A DNA stretch of 23,460 nt from an uncultured Veillonella sp. Lineage in GTDB: Bacteria > Bacillota > Negativicutes > Veillonellales > Veillonellaceae. The DNA lies in assembly GCA_900544365.1 (NCBI GenBank), contig UQVF01000025.1, positions 1 through 23,460 of the forward strand. The letters run 5' to 3'. Position numbers and translations under genes: made by a program. Shown here one piece after another: positions 8,485 through 15,306 of the stretch. Under the pieces are notes generated by a model. The model did no database searches. It saw nothing but the letters and a program-made list of their open reading frames with translations, and was not told the DNA's origin. Each line of letters begins with the position of its first letter. The stretch's first letter is position 1.

Positions 8485-9243
8485 GAATAATAAGACTGAT
8501 AAAAAGTAATTTAATATAAAGACTAAAATGATACTGGTTACTACAGAGCTAGTAGTAGCATAGCCAACTGCGGTAGCCCCCATATCTGTGTACATTCCTT
8601 TATAGGATCCCACTAGAGCAATCACCGCTCCGAACACGCAAGATTTTATTAATCCATACGTCAAATCAGATAGGATCGCAAAAATTTGAATGGAATCTAA
8701 ATAGGTAGAACCGGCTAGACCTTTCACCATGGTAGCCACTAAGTACCCACCACCTGTACCGATAAGAACACCATAAAATGTCAAGATGGGTACCATAATC
8801 ATGCATGCCACCACACGAGGTACTACGAGATACCCGATAGGGTTCACCGCCATCACCTTGAGCGCATCAATCTGTTCTGTTACTTTCATAGTGCCTAGCT
8901 CTGCCGTTATCGCTGCACCTACGCGACCTGCTAATACAACGCCCACTAAGACTGGGCCTAATTCTCGTCCCATGGCAATGGCCATAATGCCGCCTACGGT
9001 TCCTTGTGCTCCGTAACGAATCAATACATCGGCTACTTGCAATGTCATCACAGCGCCTGCAAAAAACATTGTTAATGATAAAATCGGCAAGGAATATACA
9101 CCTAAGTGTGCCATTTGTTCGATTGTGAGTTTCCAATTTATTTTTGGTAATTGTCCTATGGTCCTCCATAGTAACAACATGGCCTCACCTATCTGGGATA
9201 GGAAAAAGATCATTTGCTTACCAATCCATGTTAACCAAATCAT
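8482..9243 (-). CDS. mlaE: MlaE, ABC transporter permease
   Basis: A 253-residue integral inner-membrane permease of the MlaE/YrbE family. An N-terminal amphipathic interfacial segment (about 1-35) precedes five or so hydrophobic spans. Family landmarks are clear: MGRELGPVLVGVVLAGRVGAA followed by ITAELGTMKVTEQIDALKVM, the conserved cytoplasmic coupling element with its E-Q-I-D-A-L core, then the NPIGYLVVPR motif. Two copies are expected to bind two MlaF and an MlaD hexamer. It is the first cistron of the operon, with AGGAGG six bases before the ATG and a promoter immediately upstream. It ends in Val-Leu-Leu-Phe, and the stop lies in the mlaF ribosome site. Confidence 0.95.
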   Translation of the reverse strand: MIWLTWIGKQMIFFLSQIGEAMLLLWRTIGQLPKINWKLTIEQMAHLGVYSLPILSLTMFFAGAVMTLQVADVLIRYGAQGTVGGIMAIAMGRELGPVLVGVVLAGRVGAAITAELGTMKVTEQIDALKVMAVNPIGYLVVPRVVACMIMVPILTFYGVLIGTGGGYLVATMVKGLAGSTYLDSIQIFAILSDLTYGLIKSCVFGAVIALVGSYKGMYTDMGATAVGYATTSSVVTSIILVFILNYFLSVLLF

Positions 9244-9273
9244 AGTCCCTCCTGAGTATTTATATCAATCCTC

Positions 9274-9302
9274 AGTATATCACAAAACTCTTTGAATGTG
9301 CA
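9274..9302 (-). promoter_or_regulatory. Promoter of the mlaE-F-D-tolC-tamB-sigma operon
   Basis: On the minus strand a -35-like TGCACA (9297-9302) is separated by 17 bases from -10 TATACT (9274-9279). The -10 carries an upstream TG (extended -10, TGATATACT). Transcription would start near 9267, about 24 bases before the mlaE ATG. An imperfect repeat (ATACTGAGG / ATACTCAGG, 9251-9279) covers the -10 and the leader up to the ribosome site and could be a protein or RNA regulatory element. The match is by eye. Confidence 0.55.
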
Positions 9303-9321
9303 GTAGTACCATAGGAGTTTT

Positions 9322-9362
9322 CAAAAATAAAAGCAGGAAATGATAGGGTATCAGTTCCTGCT
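9322..9362 (-). terminator. Intrinsic terminator after the S55 gene
   Basis: On the minus strand, AGCAGGAA (9355-9362) pairs with TTCCTGCT (9332-9339). The stem continues, after a mismatch, with TGATA/TATCA around a CCC loop. A T-rich run (TTTTATTTTTG) follows. This is a strong Rho-independent terminator lying between the S55 gene and the mla promoter, and it separates the two operons. Confidence 0.88.
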
Positions 9363-9376
9363 CTCTTAAGATGAAG

Positions 9377-11266
9377 CTATTTATTTTTCTTTTGGTCTGC
9401 CTCTTCTGCTTTTGCTTTCTCTGTTAATTTTGAAAGTTTTTCTTTGATCCGTTGTTTACGCAAATGGTCTCGATCTTTTTTGTCCACCACTTGTACCTTA
9501 AACTGTCCATCACCTAAGACAACATAATCAACGACAACTCGTGTAGCCTCGTTATTTTCTTTTTCATCATCATCAGAGGCTTTCAAACCTTTTTTATGTT
9601 TGCCTCCATTTGGCAATTCATCATCATCCACATCATCATCGTCCGATTCAAGTCGCTGCTTTTTCACCTTATCTCCAGACTCTTCCACCATACTGATATC
9701 ATCGGCTAAAAACTCTGCCACAATTTGGTTATTCTGATCATCTTCACTGAGATCTTTGAAATATTCATCAAAGTTTTTATGCACTTTCAATCGCTCTACA
9801 ATTTCATCTGTCAAATTATATTTTTGTTTTTCAAACAAATATGGCAACGGAATCACGCCACCTCCACGCACTTCAAGCGTATAGGTTCCTAGCTTTTGAT
9901 CTTCTGGCACTTTAAAGATAATTTCTCGTTGAATCTTTCCTTCACGGTAAGCTTGTAAATTGGCGGTAATTACAATATTATCTCCAGGAGATACAATAAC
10001 TTGGTCTGCACTAGCATCGATGATCGTAGCTGTACGTTTTGCTTCTTCCACTTGTACATCTACTTGAATATCACGAATTTCATAATCTTTAAAAGCATTA
10101 TTCATTAAACTTTCCACAATATCAAATAATTCATCGATAGATTTTTCAGATACTGAGCTACTAGAGTACACCATATTACGACGCTCCAAGGTAGGTAGCT
10201 TAGAATCTACTGGTGTAATCTTAATATTGATTTTAGCTGTACCGCCACCTACACGGTCTAATGTTTTATTCAGCAAACTATACACAGAGGTAGCCACTAG
10301 AGTTGGTGTCAGTTTAGAAGATTCCACGACAGTCACAGCTGCATTACGCTCTACTCCACGGTCTAAATCACGAAGTTGCATACGTACAGGAACACCCTTT
10401 CCAAATACACCAACGGTACCGGCAATACCTGCACCACGATCTTCTGTGATAACACCCACTTCTCGCCCTAAGGACCCCAATTTAAAACCAGAGTCTATAC
10501 TTTTTACTACTGTAAAGATACTAGAGTTATTCATGAAATAACCGGTAGAGCCACGTTTGTCAAATGGATGTCCAAAAGCAACCACTTTATCCTTATCTAC
10601 ATAAGTAACGGTCCCTACGGCACCCATCTTCAAATCACCTTTTACCAACAACGCCGCGATAGAACCACCAGGCACCATTGGTTTCACAATGTCATCCGTA
10701 CTATCACTAGCCGTAGCATATCCTTTATAACCGAAATCTTTAAATTTTGTTCCCAAATATGCTAAGGATGTTTCATCATAACCATCTGCCATCAATGGTG
10801 TGCCCAATGGAATCAATTGTGTATCTTTCCATGGATTCGGTAAATCTTTTTGGTACTTCTCATCCCACAGTTTCACCATTTGATCGATAGGTGTTACCAT
10901 CCCCAAAGTACCATCTGTAAATCCCCAACCATAGGCAACGGCACCTACTAATTTCCCATCAATATACACAGGACTACCACTCATACCATGAACAATACCC
11001 CCAGATGCATCAATGATGGGACCAGATACTTTCACTAGAATCAAATCGCCCGATGGGCCACGTTGTTTCATAACGCCGAGGACTTCCACTTTGAAAGAAT
11101 CGATTTTGTCCCCTTGTACTACTGTATCAGCATGACCTACCATGCCACGATGTAAGTCTTCTACTTTCATAAATTCTATTGCATGAGCACTTGTAAAAGT
11201 AGCTCCACACAATAAGAGCGCCAGCACACTCTTTGTGTACCGACGCCAAAAACGATGTATATCCAT
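9377..11266 (-). CDS. Secreted SpoIVB-type S55 domain protein
   Basis: A 629-residue exported protein. Residues 1-29 form a signal peptide (basic start, hydrophobic core, SAHA cleavage region). The S55 domain follows: GMSGSPV (94-100) provides the likely nucleophile Ser96, and AFGHPF (230-235) the likely His233. The AGIAGTVGVFG segment (279-289) resembles the SpoIVB 'GIFGTL' region. Compared with SpoIVB as I remember it, the Ser half comes first and the His half second. Residues 420-475 look like an Ig-like beta domain. Residues 540-573 are a run of Asp/Glu with Lys patches, and the end (596-629) is a very basic coiled helix. Similar permuted S55 proteins occur in many non-sporulating bacteria, with no settled function. 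It is 33 bases downstream of the lipoyl-like gene, ribosome site weak (GAGGCG). Protease activity is inferred only from the motifs. Confidence 0.85.
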   Translation of the reverse strand: MDIHRFWRRYTKSVLALLLCGATFTSAHAIEFMKVEDLHRGMVGHADTVVQGDKIDSFKVEVLGVMKQRGPSGDLILVKVSGPIIDASGGIVHGMSGSPVYIDGKLVGAVAYGWGFTDGTLGMVTPIDQMVKLWDEKYQKDLPNPWKDTQLIPLGTPLMADGYDETSLAYLGTKFKDFGYKGYATASDSTDDIVKPMVPGGSIAALLVKGDLKMGAVGTVTYVDKDKVVAFGHPFDKRGSTGYFMNNSSIFTVVKSIDSGFKLGSLGREVGVITEDRGAGIAGTVGVFGKGVPVRMQLRDLDRGVERNAAVTVVESSKLTPTLVATSVYSLLNKTLDRVGGGTAKINIKITPVDSKLPTLERRNMVYSSSSVSEKSIDELFDIVESLMNNAFKDYEIRDIQVDVQVEEAKRTATIIDASADQVIVSPGDNIVITANLQAYREGKIQREIIFKVPEDQKLGTYTLEVRGGGVIPLPYLFEKQKYNLTDEIVERLKVHKNFDEYFKDLSEDDQNNQIVAEFLADDISMVEESGDKVKKQRLESDDDDVDDDELPNGGKHKKGLKASDDDEKENNEATRVVVDYVVLGDGQFKVQVVDKKDRDHLRKQRIKEKLSKLTEKAKAEEADQKKNK

Positions 11267-11299
11267 CTATATCGCCTCTTCTTATTGATTAATTATTAA

Positions 11300-11590
11300 T
11301 TAATTATTGATCACTGTTATAATTTGACCACGCTCAACAGTGGCACCTGGTGCAACCGATACGGTTTGTACCACACCATTTACCGTAGCACGAGCACCCA
11401 CCATAGGGCCACCTAATGTTTGCACTGTTAGCAATGGATCCCCTTCTTTGACAGAAGTTCCTACACTAACCACAGATACCACTTCACCAGATAACACAGT
11501 TTCATGATTTACTGGTGCAGCCTCTGCCGTAGATGTCACTAAGATTGCTGCTAACAACGCCCCTAAACTATATAGAAAAACTTTTTTCAT
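11300..11590 (-). CDS. Small exported biotin/lipoyl-like domain protein
   Basis: A 96-residue protein: signal peptide (1-25, ending AEAA), then a single hammerhead-like beta domain. It shows two half-motifs, GEVVSVVSVGTSVKEGDPLLTVQ (35-57) and NGVVQTVSVAPGATVERGQIITVI (71-94), as in biotinyl/lipoyl folds. The modification loop has no Lys (LGGPMVGARA instead of a E-A-M-K-M-type turn), so it is unlikely to carry biotin or lipoate. It resembles the hairpin-less lipoyl unit of HlyD-type adaptors. I chose ATG 11590 because AGGAGGTG lies seven bases before it; an in-frame ATG at 11620 falls at the predicted transcription start and has no ribosome site. It is transcribed ahead of the S55 protein, and both are exported, so a partnership or substrate relation is plausible but not shown. 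Confidence 0.82.
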   Translation of the reverse strand: MKKVFLYSLGALLAAILVTSTAEAAPVNHETVLSGEVVSVVSVGTSVKEGDPLLTVQTLGGPMVGARATVNGVVQTVSVAPGATVERGQIITVINN

Positions 11591-11624
11591 ATATATACAC
11601 CTCCTACATTTTTCTTCCATGTAC

Positions 11625-11633
11625 AGTATATCA
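11625..11633 (-). promoter_or_regulatory. Extended -10 promoter of the lipoyl-like/S55 operon
   Basis: TGATATACT on the minus strand is an extended -10 element identical to the one before mlaE. No convincing -35 is found 17 bases upstream (TTTAAT at best), as is usual for extended -10 promoters. Transcription would start about 11618, leaving a 28-base leader before the ATG at 11590. Confidence 0.5.
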
Positions 11634-11669
11634 TATTTTCAAGATTAATTAAAATAAACTCCTGCTAGT

Positions 11670-11690
11670 ATACCTATCCACAATAGGTAT
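11670..11690 (-). repeat. Inverted repeat downstream of mreB
   Basis: ATACCTAT (11683-11690 on the minus strand) and ATAGGTAT (11670-11677) pair perfectly over eight bases around a five-base loop. It lies between the mreB stop and the promoter of the next operon. There is no T-run directly after it, so it is a poor intrinsic terminator; it could be an operator about 37 bases upstream of the -10, or a weak 3' end structure. Confidence 0.5.
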
Positions 11691-11744
11691 CTACCATATA
11701 TATCATATAGCTTATAGATGAAAGAATCATGAATGTAAGTATGC

Positions 11745-12917
11745 TTATCGCAATTCTTCTAAGGTATCTCGTAATTGATTCAATTCACTTAATGCTTTGC
11801 CTGTACCTAATATAACAGAGTATCTAGGGTGTTCTACCACATAGGCAGGACGACCTGTTTTTTCCGTAATCATTCGATCTAGTCCACGTAGCAAAGAGCC
11901 ACCACCAGTCAAAATAATGCCATGATCATTAATTTGCGCCAATAATTCTGGTGGTGTTTTTTCTAAAATACCAATAATTCCTTCAATGATATTTTGTACC
12001 GGTCTTTCTAGTGCAAACTTCATATCTTTCGAAGTAATTTCCACTGCGCGCGGTAATCCCGTTACACTATGTCTTCCTCTAACGATAGCACGTTCTTCTC
12101 CAGACCTTGGATCAACAGTGCCCACTTCAATTTTTAAATCTTCAGCAGTTAGAGGTCCTATAAGAAGTTTTTTCTTACGCTTCATATATTGTAGTAAAGA
12201 TTCATCAAAAGTATCACTACCGATGCGTAAACTCTCACTAACTACCACACCAGAGTCACAAATCACAGCAATATCTGTGGTTCCACCACCGATATCTACT
12301 ACCATAGCTCCTACTTGACCTGCCTTATCCAGTCCAGTGCCAATAGCAGCTGCCAAAGGTTCTTCCATAAGCACTATTTTACGGGCCCCAGCTTGCAGCA
12401 ACACTTCTAAGACAGCCCGTTTTTCCACTGGCGTAATACTAGATGGAACACAAGCAATAATACGGGATCGAATCAATCCTGAAACAGGCACTACACGGCG
12501 AATAAAATGACGTAACATATAGGCTGTTGTATCATAGTCCGCAATAACGCCCCCTTTTAAAGGTTGAATCACTTCAATTCCCTCTGGGGTTCTACCTAAA
12601 ATAGCTCGTGCTTCATGACCTATGGCAATCACTTCTCTTGTCTTTGTATCACAAGCCACAAAACCTGGCTCATCTAGAACAATCCCTCTACCTTTGACAT
12701 ACATCACTACATTGGTAGTCCCCAAATCGATACCAATATCTGTAGTCCATAATAGAGATATTTTTTCAAGTAATGAGACGGGACGGCTTTCTCGTTTAAA
12801 GGATGTTTGTTTAGTTGTCGTTCCTATTGGCTTTCTACGTACACGACGTTGCTTCCGTCGCTCCTCTTTTGTTTGAGGTTCTTTTTGCTTACTCGTCCAC
12901 CCGAACAATGCTAGCAC
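11745..12917 (-). CDS. mreB: MreB-family actin-like protein with basic N-terminal extension
   Basis: A 390-residue actin-like ATPase; usual MreB length is about 335-345. The fold motifs are clear: phosphate-1 DIGIDLGTTN (60-69), phosphate-2 VVDIGGGTTDIAV (207-219), and the adenosine loop ILTGGGSLLRGLD near the end. TPEGIEVIQPLKGGVIADYD is typical MreB. Residues 1-55 form an unusual extension with a Lys/Arg-rich patch (20-30), ahead of a short amphipathic segment (48-57). The start is GTG at 12917 with AAGGA five bases upstream. Apart from TTG at codon 4, no ATG, GTG or TTG codon occurs in frame before the core, so most of the extension must be translated. The start lies inside murA (29-base overlap). 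No mreC/mreD follow. MreB polymers guide wall synthesis, which fits the murA neighbour; whether it still does so in a coccus is unknown. Confidence 0.92.
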   Translation of the reverse strand: MLALFGWTSKQKEPQTKEERRKQRRVRRKPIGTTTKQTSFKRESRPVSLLEKISLLWTTDIGIDLGTTNVVMYVKGRGIVLDEPGFVACDTKTREVIAIGHEARAILGRTPEGIEVIQPLKGGVIADYDTTAYMLRHFIRRVVPVSGLIRSRIIACVPSSITPVEKRAVLEVLLQAGARKIVLMEEPLAAAIGTGLDKAGQVGAMVVDIGGGTTDIAVICDSGVVVSESLRIGSDTFDESLLQYMKRKKKLLIGPLTAEDLKIEVGTVDPRSGEERAIVRGRHSVTGLPRAVEITSKDMKFALERPVQNIIEGIIGILEKTPPELLAQINDHGIILTGGGSLLRGLDRMITEKTGRPAYVVEHPRYSVILGTGKALSELNQLRDTLEELR

Positions 12918-14145
12918 CTATTCCTTTTAATTTTGCCACTAGATTATCATATCCACGATCGATATGTGTTAATTGGCCCACTTTAGTGATTCCAGAAGCC
13001 GCTAAACCCGCACAAACTAAGGCTGCACCACAGCGCAAGTCTGTCGCTTCTACTTCAGCGCCTACCAATTGTTCTACACCAGTTACAATAGCTTTTCGAT
13101 CATCTACTTCAATGGAAGCTCCCATTTTTTTCAATTCAGCTACATGCATGAACCGATTTTCAAAAACCGTTTCCATGACAGTACTTGTACCCTTTGCAAT
13201 AGTTGTCATCGCCATAAATTGAGCCTGCATATCTGTTGGGAATCCAGGGTATGGCAGTGTTTTGATAGATGTTGCTTTCAATTGTCCATTACTGATGACA
13301 CGGATGCCGTCAATATCTTCCTCAACGGTAACACCAGCTTCTTTTAATTTAGCTACCACAGGTTTTAAATGCTCAGAAAGTGCATTTTCCACATATACAT
13401 CACCACCAGCCATAGCTGCTGCAATTAAATAGGTACCAGCTTCAATACGGTCTGGAATGACAGTATGTACAGCACCTTTCAACTCCTTAACCCCTTCAAT
13501 ACGAATCACATCCGTACCGGCACCTCGAATATTAGCACCCATACTATTCAAGAATGTAGCTAAATCAACAATTTCAGGTTCTTCAGCAGCATTTTCAATA
13601 ATCGTTTTACCTTCTGCAAAAGTTGCTGCCATAATGACATTTTCAGTAGCTCCCACACTAGGGAAGTCTAGATAAATTAAATTGCCTTTTAACCCTTCTG
13701 GAGCTTTCGCTTCTACAAATTCTTCTCCCATAGTAATGGTAGCTCCTAGCGCTTCGAAAGCTTTCAAATGCAAATCAATAGGGCGACTACCAATGGCACA
13801 ACCACCTGGTAAAGCAATTCGAGCTTCCCCTTTTCGAGCCAATAAAGGTCCCATCACCAAAAAGGACGCACGCATACGACGTACTAAATCATAAGGCGCC
13901 TCTGTAGCAGAAATTGTAGACGCATCAAAGGTAATATTTTCTCCATCTTTTGTTACTTTCACACCAAGGGATGCAATGACATCACAAATAGTATGAACAT
14001 CTTCCAAATCTGGAATTTCAAGCAGGGTGCTTGGAGTAGACGCTAATAAAGTCGCCGCAATAATAGGTAGTACTGCATTTTTTGCACTACTTACGCGAAT
14101 ACGACCTTCTAAAGGTGTACCTCCTTGAATAATAAGCTTTTCCAA
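12889..14145 (-). CDS. murA: UDP-N-acetylglucosamine 1-carboxyvinyltransferase
   Basis: A 418-residue enzyme of the EPSP-synthase fold that transfers enolpyruvate from phosphoenolpyruvate to UDP-GlcNAc, the first committed step of peptidoglycan synthesis, in the cytoplasm. Key parts: SSAKNAVLPII (19-29, with Lys22; the family usually has SGAKNA), RRMRASFLVMGPLLAR (89-104), and PGGCAIGSRPIDLHL (113-127) with catalytic Cys116, the usual fosfomycin target. Length is normal. The start codon is TTG (14143-14145): AGGAGG sits seven bases before it, and no nearer ATG gives the conserved beginning MEKLIIQGG. It is the first gene of a unit with mreB, which starts inside its last 29 bases. A promoter lies upstream at 14239-14267. 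Confidence 0.95.
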   Translation of the reverse strand: MEKLIIQGGTPLEGRIRVSSAKNAVLPIIAATLLASTPSTLLEIPDLEDVHTICDVIASLGVKVTKDGENITFDASTISATEAPYDLVRRMRASFLVMGPLLARKGEARIALPGGCAIGSRPIDLHLKAFEALGATITMGEEFVEAKAPEGLKGNLIYLDFPSVGATENVIMAATFAEGKTIIENAAEEPEIVDLATFLNSMGANIRGAGTDVIRIEGVKELKGAVHTVIPDRIEAGTYLIAAAMAGGDVYVENALSEHLKPVVAKLKEAGVTVEEDIDGIRVISNGQLKATSIKTLPYPGFPTDMQAQFMAMTTIAKGTSTVMETVFENRFMHVAELKKMGASIEVDDRKAIVTGVEQLVGAEVEATDLRCGAALVCAGLAASGITKVGQLTHIDRGYDNLVAKLKGIGASIVRVDE

Positions 14146-14238
14146 CTGAATTCCTCCTAATCTTATCTATTGTTATCATTCATCGGCCACAACAGACCTA
14201 ATCATACATATGCTTTAAGTGACAAACATTCATCCTAT

Positions 14239-14267
14239 AGTATACTAAATCTTTACTCTATGTGCAA
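14239..14267 (-). promoter_or_regulatory. Promoter of murA-mreB
   Basis: On the minus strand, TTGCAC (14262-14267) and TATACT (14239-14244) are spaced by 17 bases. Transcription would start near 14232, leaving a leader of about 87 bases. I see no clear riboswitch or attenuator in the leader. The -35 match is moderate. Confidence 0.5.
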
Positions 14268-14296
14268 GAAAAAGACCGTTTTGCAACGGCCTTTTC
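14267..14296 (-). terminator. Intrinsic terminator after glpX
   Basis: Minus strand GGCCGTT (14285-14291) pairs with AACGGTC (14274-14280) with one G-U pair around a GCAA loop, flanked by an A-run and a T-run (CTTTTTC) that lengthen the stem and supply the T-tract. It ends the serS-transaldolase-glpX unit just before the murA promoter. Confidence 0.88.
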
Positions 14297-14320
14297 CTTA
14301 CTAGTATCACTACTATATAC

Positions 14321-15283
14321 TTATTTTACTTTCATGGAAAGTTTTTTATCTAGCTTGTGAATCGTATCTACAAACCGCACTGTTCCTGTTTTATAACGCA
14401 TCACAACAGAGTGAGTACGAGCTCCTCCCGGGAAATATTTAATAGAAGATAATACATTACCTTCTGTGATAGCAGTAGCAGAGAAAATAACATCATCCCC
14501 GCTAACTAAATCATCAATAGTAAGCACTTTATTTAAATCAGTAATCCCCATAGCATGGCAACGAAGAATTTCTTCATCCGTTGCTGGTTTTAAGCGCGCT
14601 TGCATATCTCCACCTGTACATTTTAAAGCTGCCGCTGCTAAGACGCCTTCCGGTGCCCCACCAGTACCCACTACCATGTGAATACCAGAACCTTCCAAGC
14701 CACATTCCATAGCGGGGTTCACGTCTCCATCTGTGATTAAACGAATACGAGCCCCAGCAGAACGACATTCATCCATCAAGCCTTGATGGCGCTCACGATC
14801 TAACATAACTACTGTTAAATCATCAATAGCACGTTCCATTTTTGCTGCTACACGACGCAAGTTTTCTGTCATAGATTCGTTTAAATCAATAACACCCTTA
14901 GCTCGAGGTCCTACGCATAATTTTTCCATATACATATCTGGTGCATGCAGTAAACCACCTTTAGGAGCAATCGCCAATACGGCAATCGCACCATTTTGAC
15001 CTTTTGCGATTAGATTTGTACCTTCAATAGGGTCTACCGCAATATCAACTTCTTCTCCACCTGCACCTACACGTTCACCAATGTACAACATTGGAGCTTC
15101 ATCAATTTCACCTTCTCCAATAACTACTGTACCAGAGATTGGTACAGTATCGAAAGTTTGGCGCATACCATCAACAGCTAGTTGATCCGCTGCATCCTTG
15201 GCTCCGCGACCACATAAACGACCACTCTTTAATGCCGCTGTTTCTGTCACACGAACAAACTCTAAGGCTAATGTGCGATCCAT
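14321..15283 (-). CDS. glpX: Class II fructose-1,6-bisphosphatase
   Basis: A 320-residue GlpX-type phosphatase that hydrolyses fructose 1,6-bisphosphate to fructose 6-phosphate, the irreversible step of gluconeogenesis. It shows VIGEGEIDEAPMLYIGE (54-70) and DPIEGTNLIAKGQNG (84-98), the metal and phosphate-binding signatures of class II enzymes, and a TDGDVNPAMECG-type loop near 185-195. Length is normal. GGAGGG precedes the ATG. It lies 23 bases after the transaldolase gene. Organisms such as Veillonella live on lactate and other organic acids, so a constitutive route to hexose phosphates for wall and LPS synthesis is expected; pairing with a transaldolase fits supply of both hexose and pentose phosphates. 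Confidence 0.96.
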   Translation of the reverse strand: MDRTLALEFVRVTETAALKSGRLCGRGAKDAADQLAVDGMRQTFDTVPISGTVVIGEGEIDEAPMLYIGERVGAGGEEVDIAVDPIEGTNLIAKGQNGAIAVLAIAPKGGLLHAPDMYMEKLCVGPRAKGVIDLNESMTENLRRVAAKMERAIDDLTVVMLDRERHQGLMDECRSAGARIRLITDGDVNPAMECGLEGSGIHMVVGTGGAPEGVLAAAALKCTGGDMQARLKPATDEEILRCHAMGITDLNKVLTIDDLVSGDDVIFSATAITEGNVLSSIKYFPGGARTHSVVMRYKTGTVRFVDTIHKLDKKLSMKVK

Positions 15284-15306
15284 TTTGACCCTCCCACTTG
15301 TGTCTA

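Noticed and set aside
8867..9169. Minus-strand 100-codon frame inside mlaE
   Set aside because: Out-of-frame shadow of mlaE; composition rich in Arg, Ser and Cys with no family resemblance.
14574..14768. Minus-strand 64-codon frame inside glpX
   Set aside because: Shadow frame in a well-supported glpX gene.
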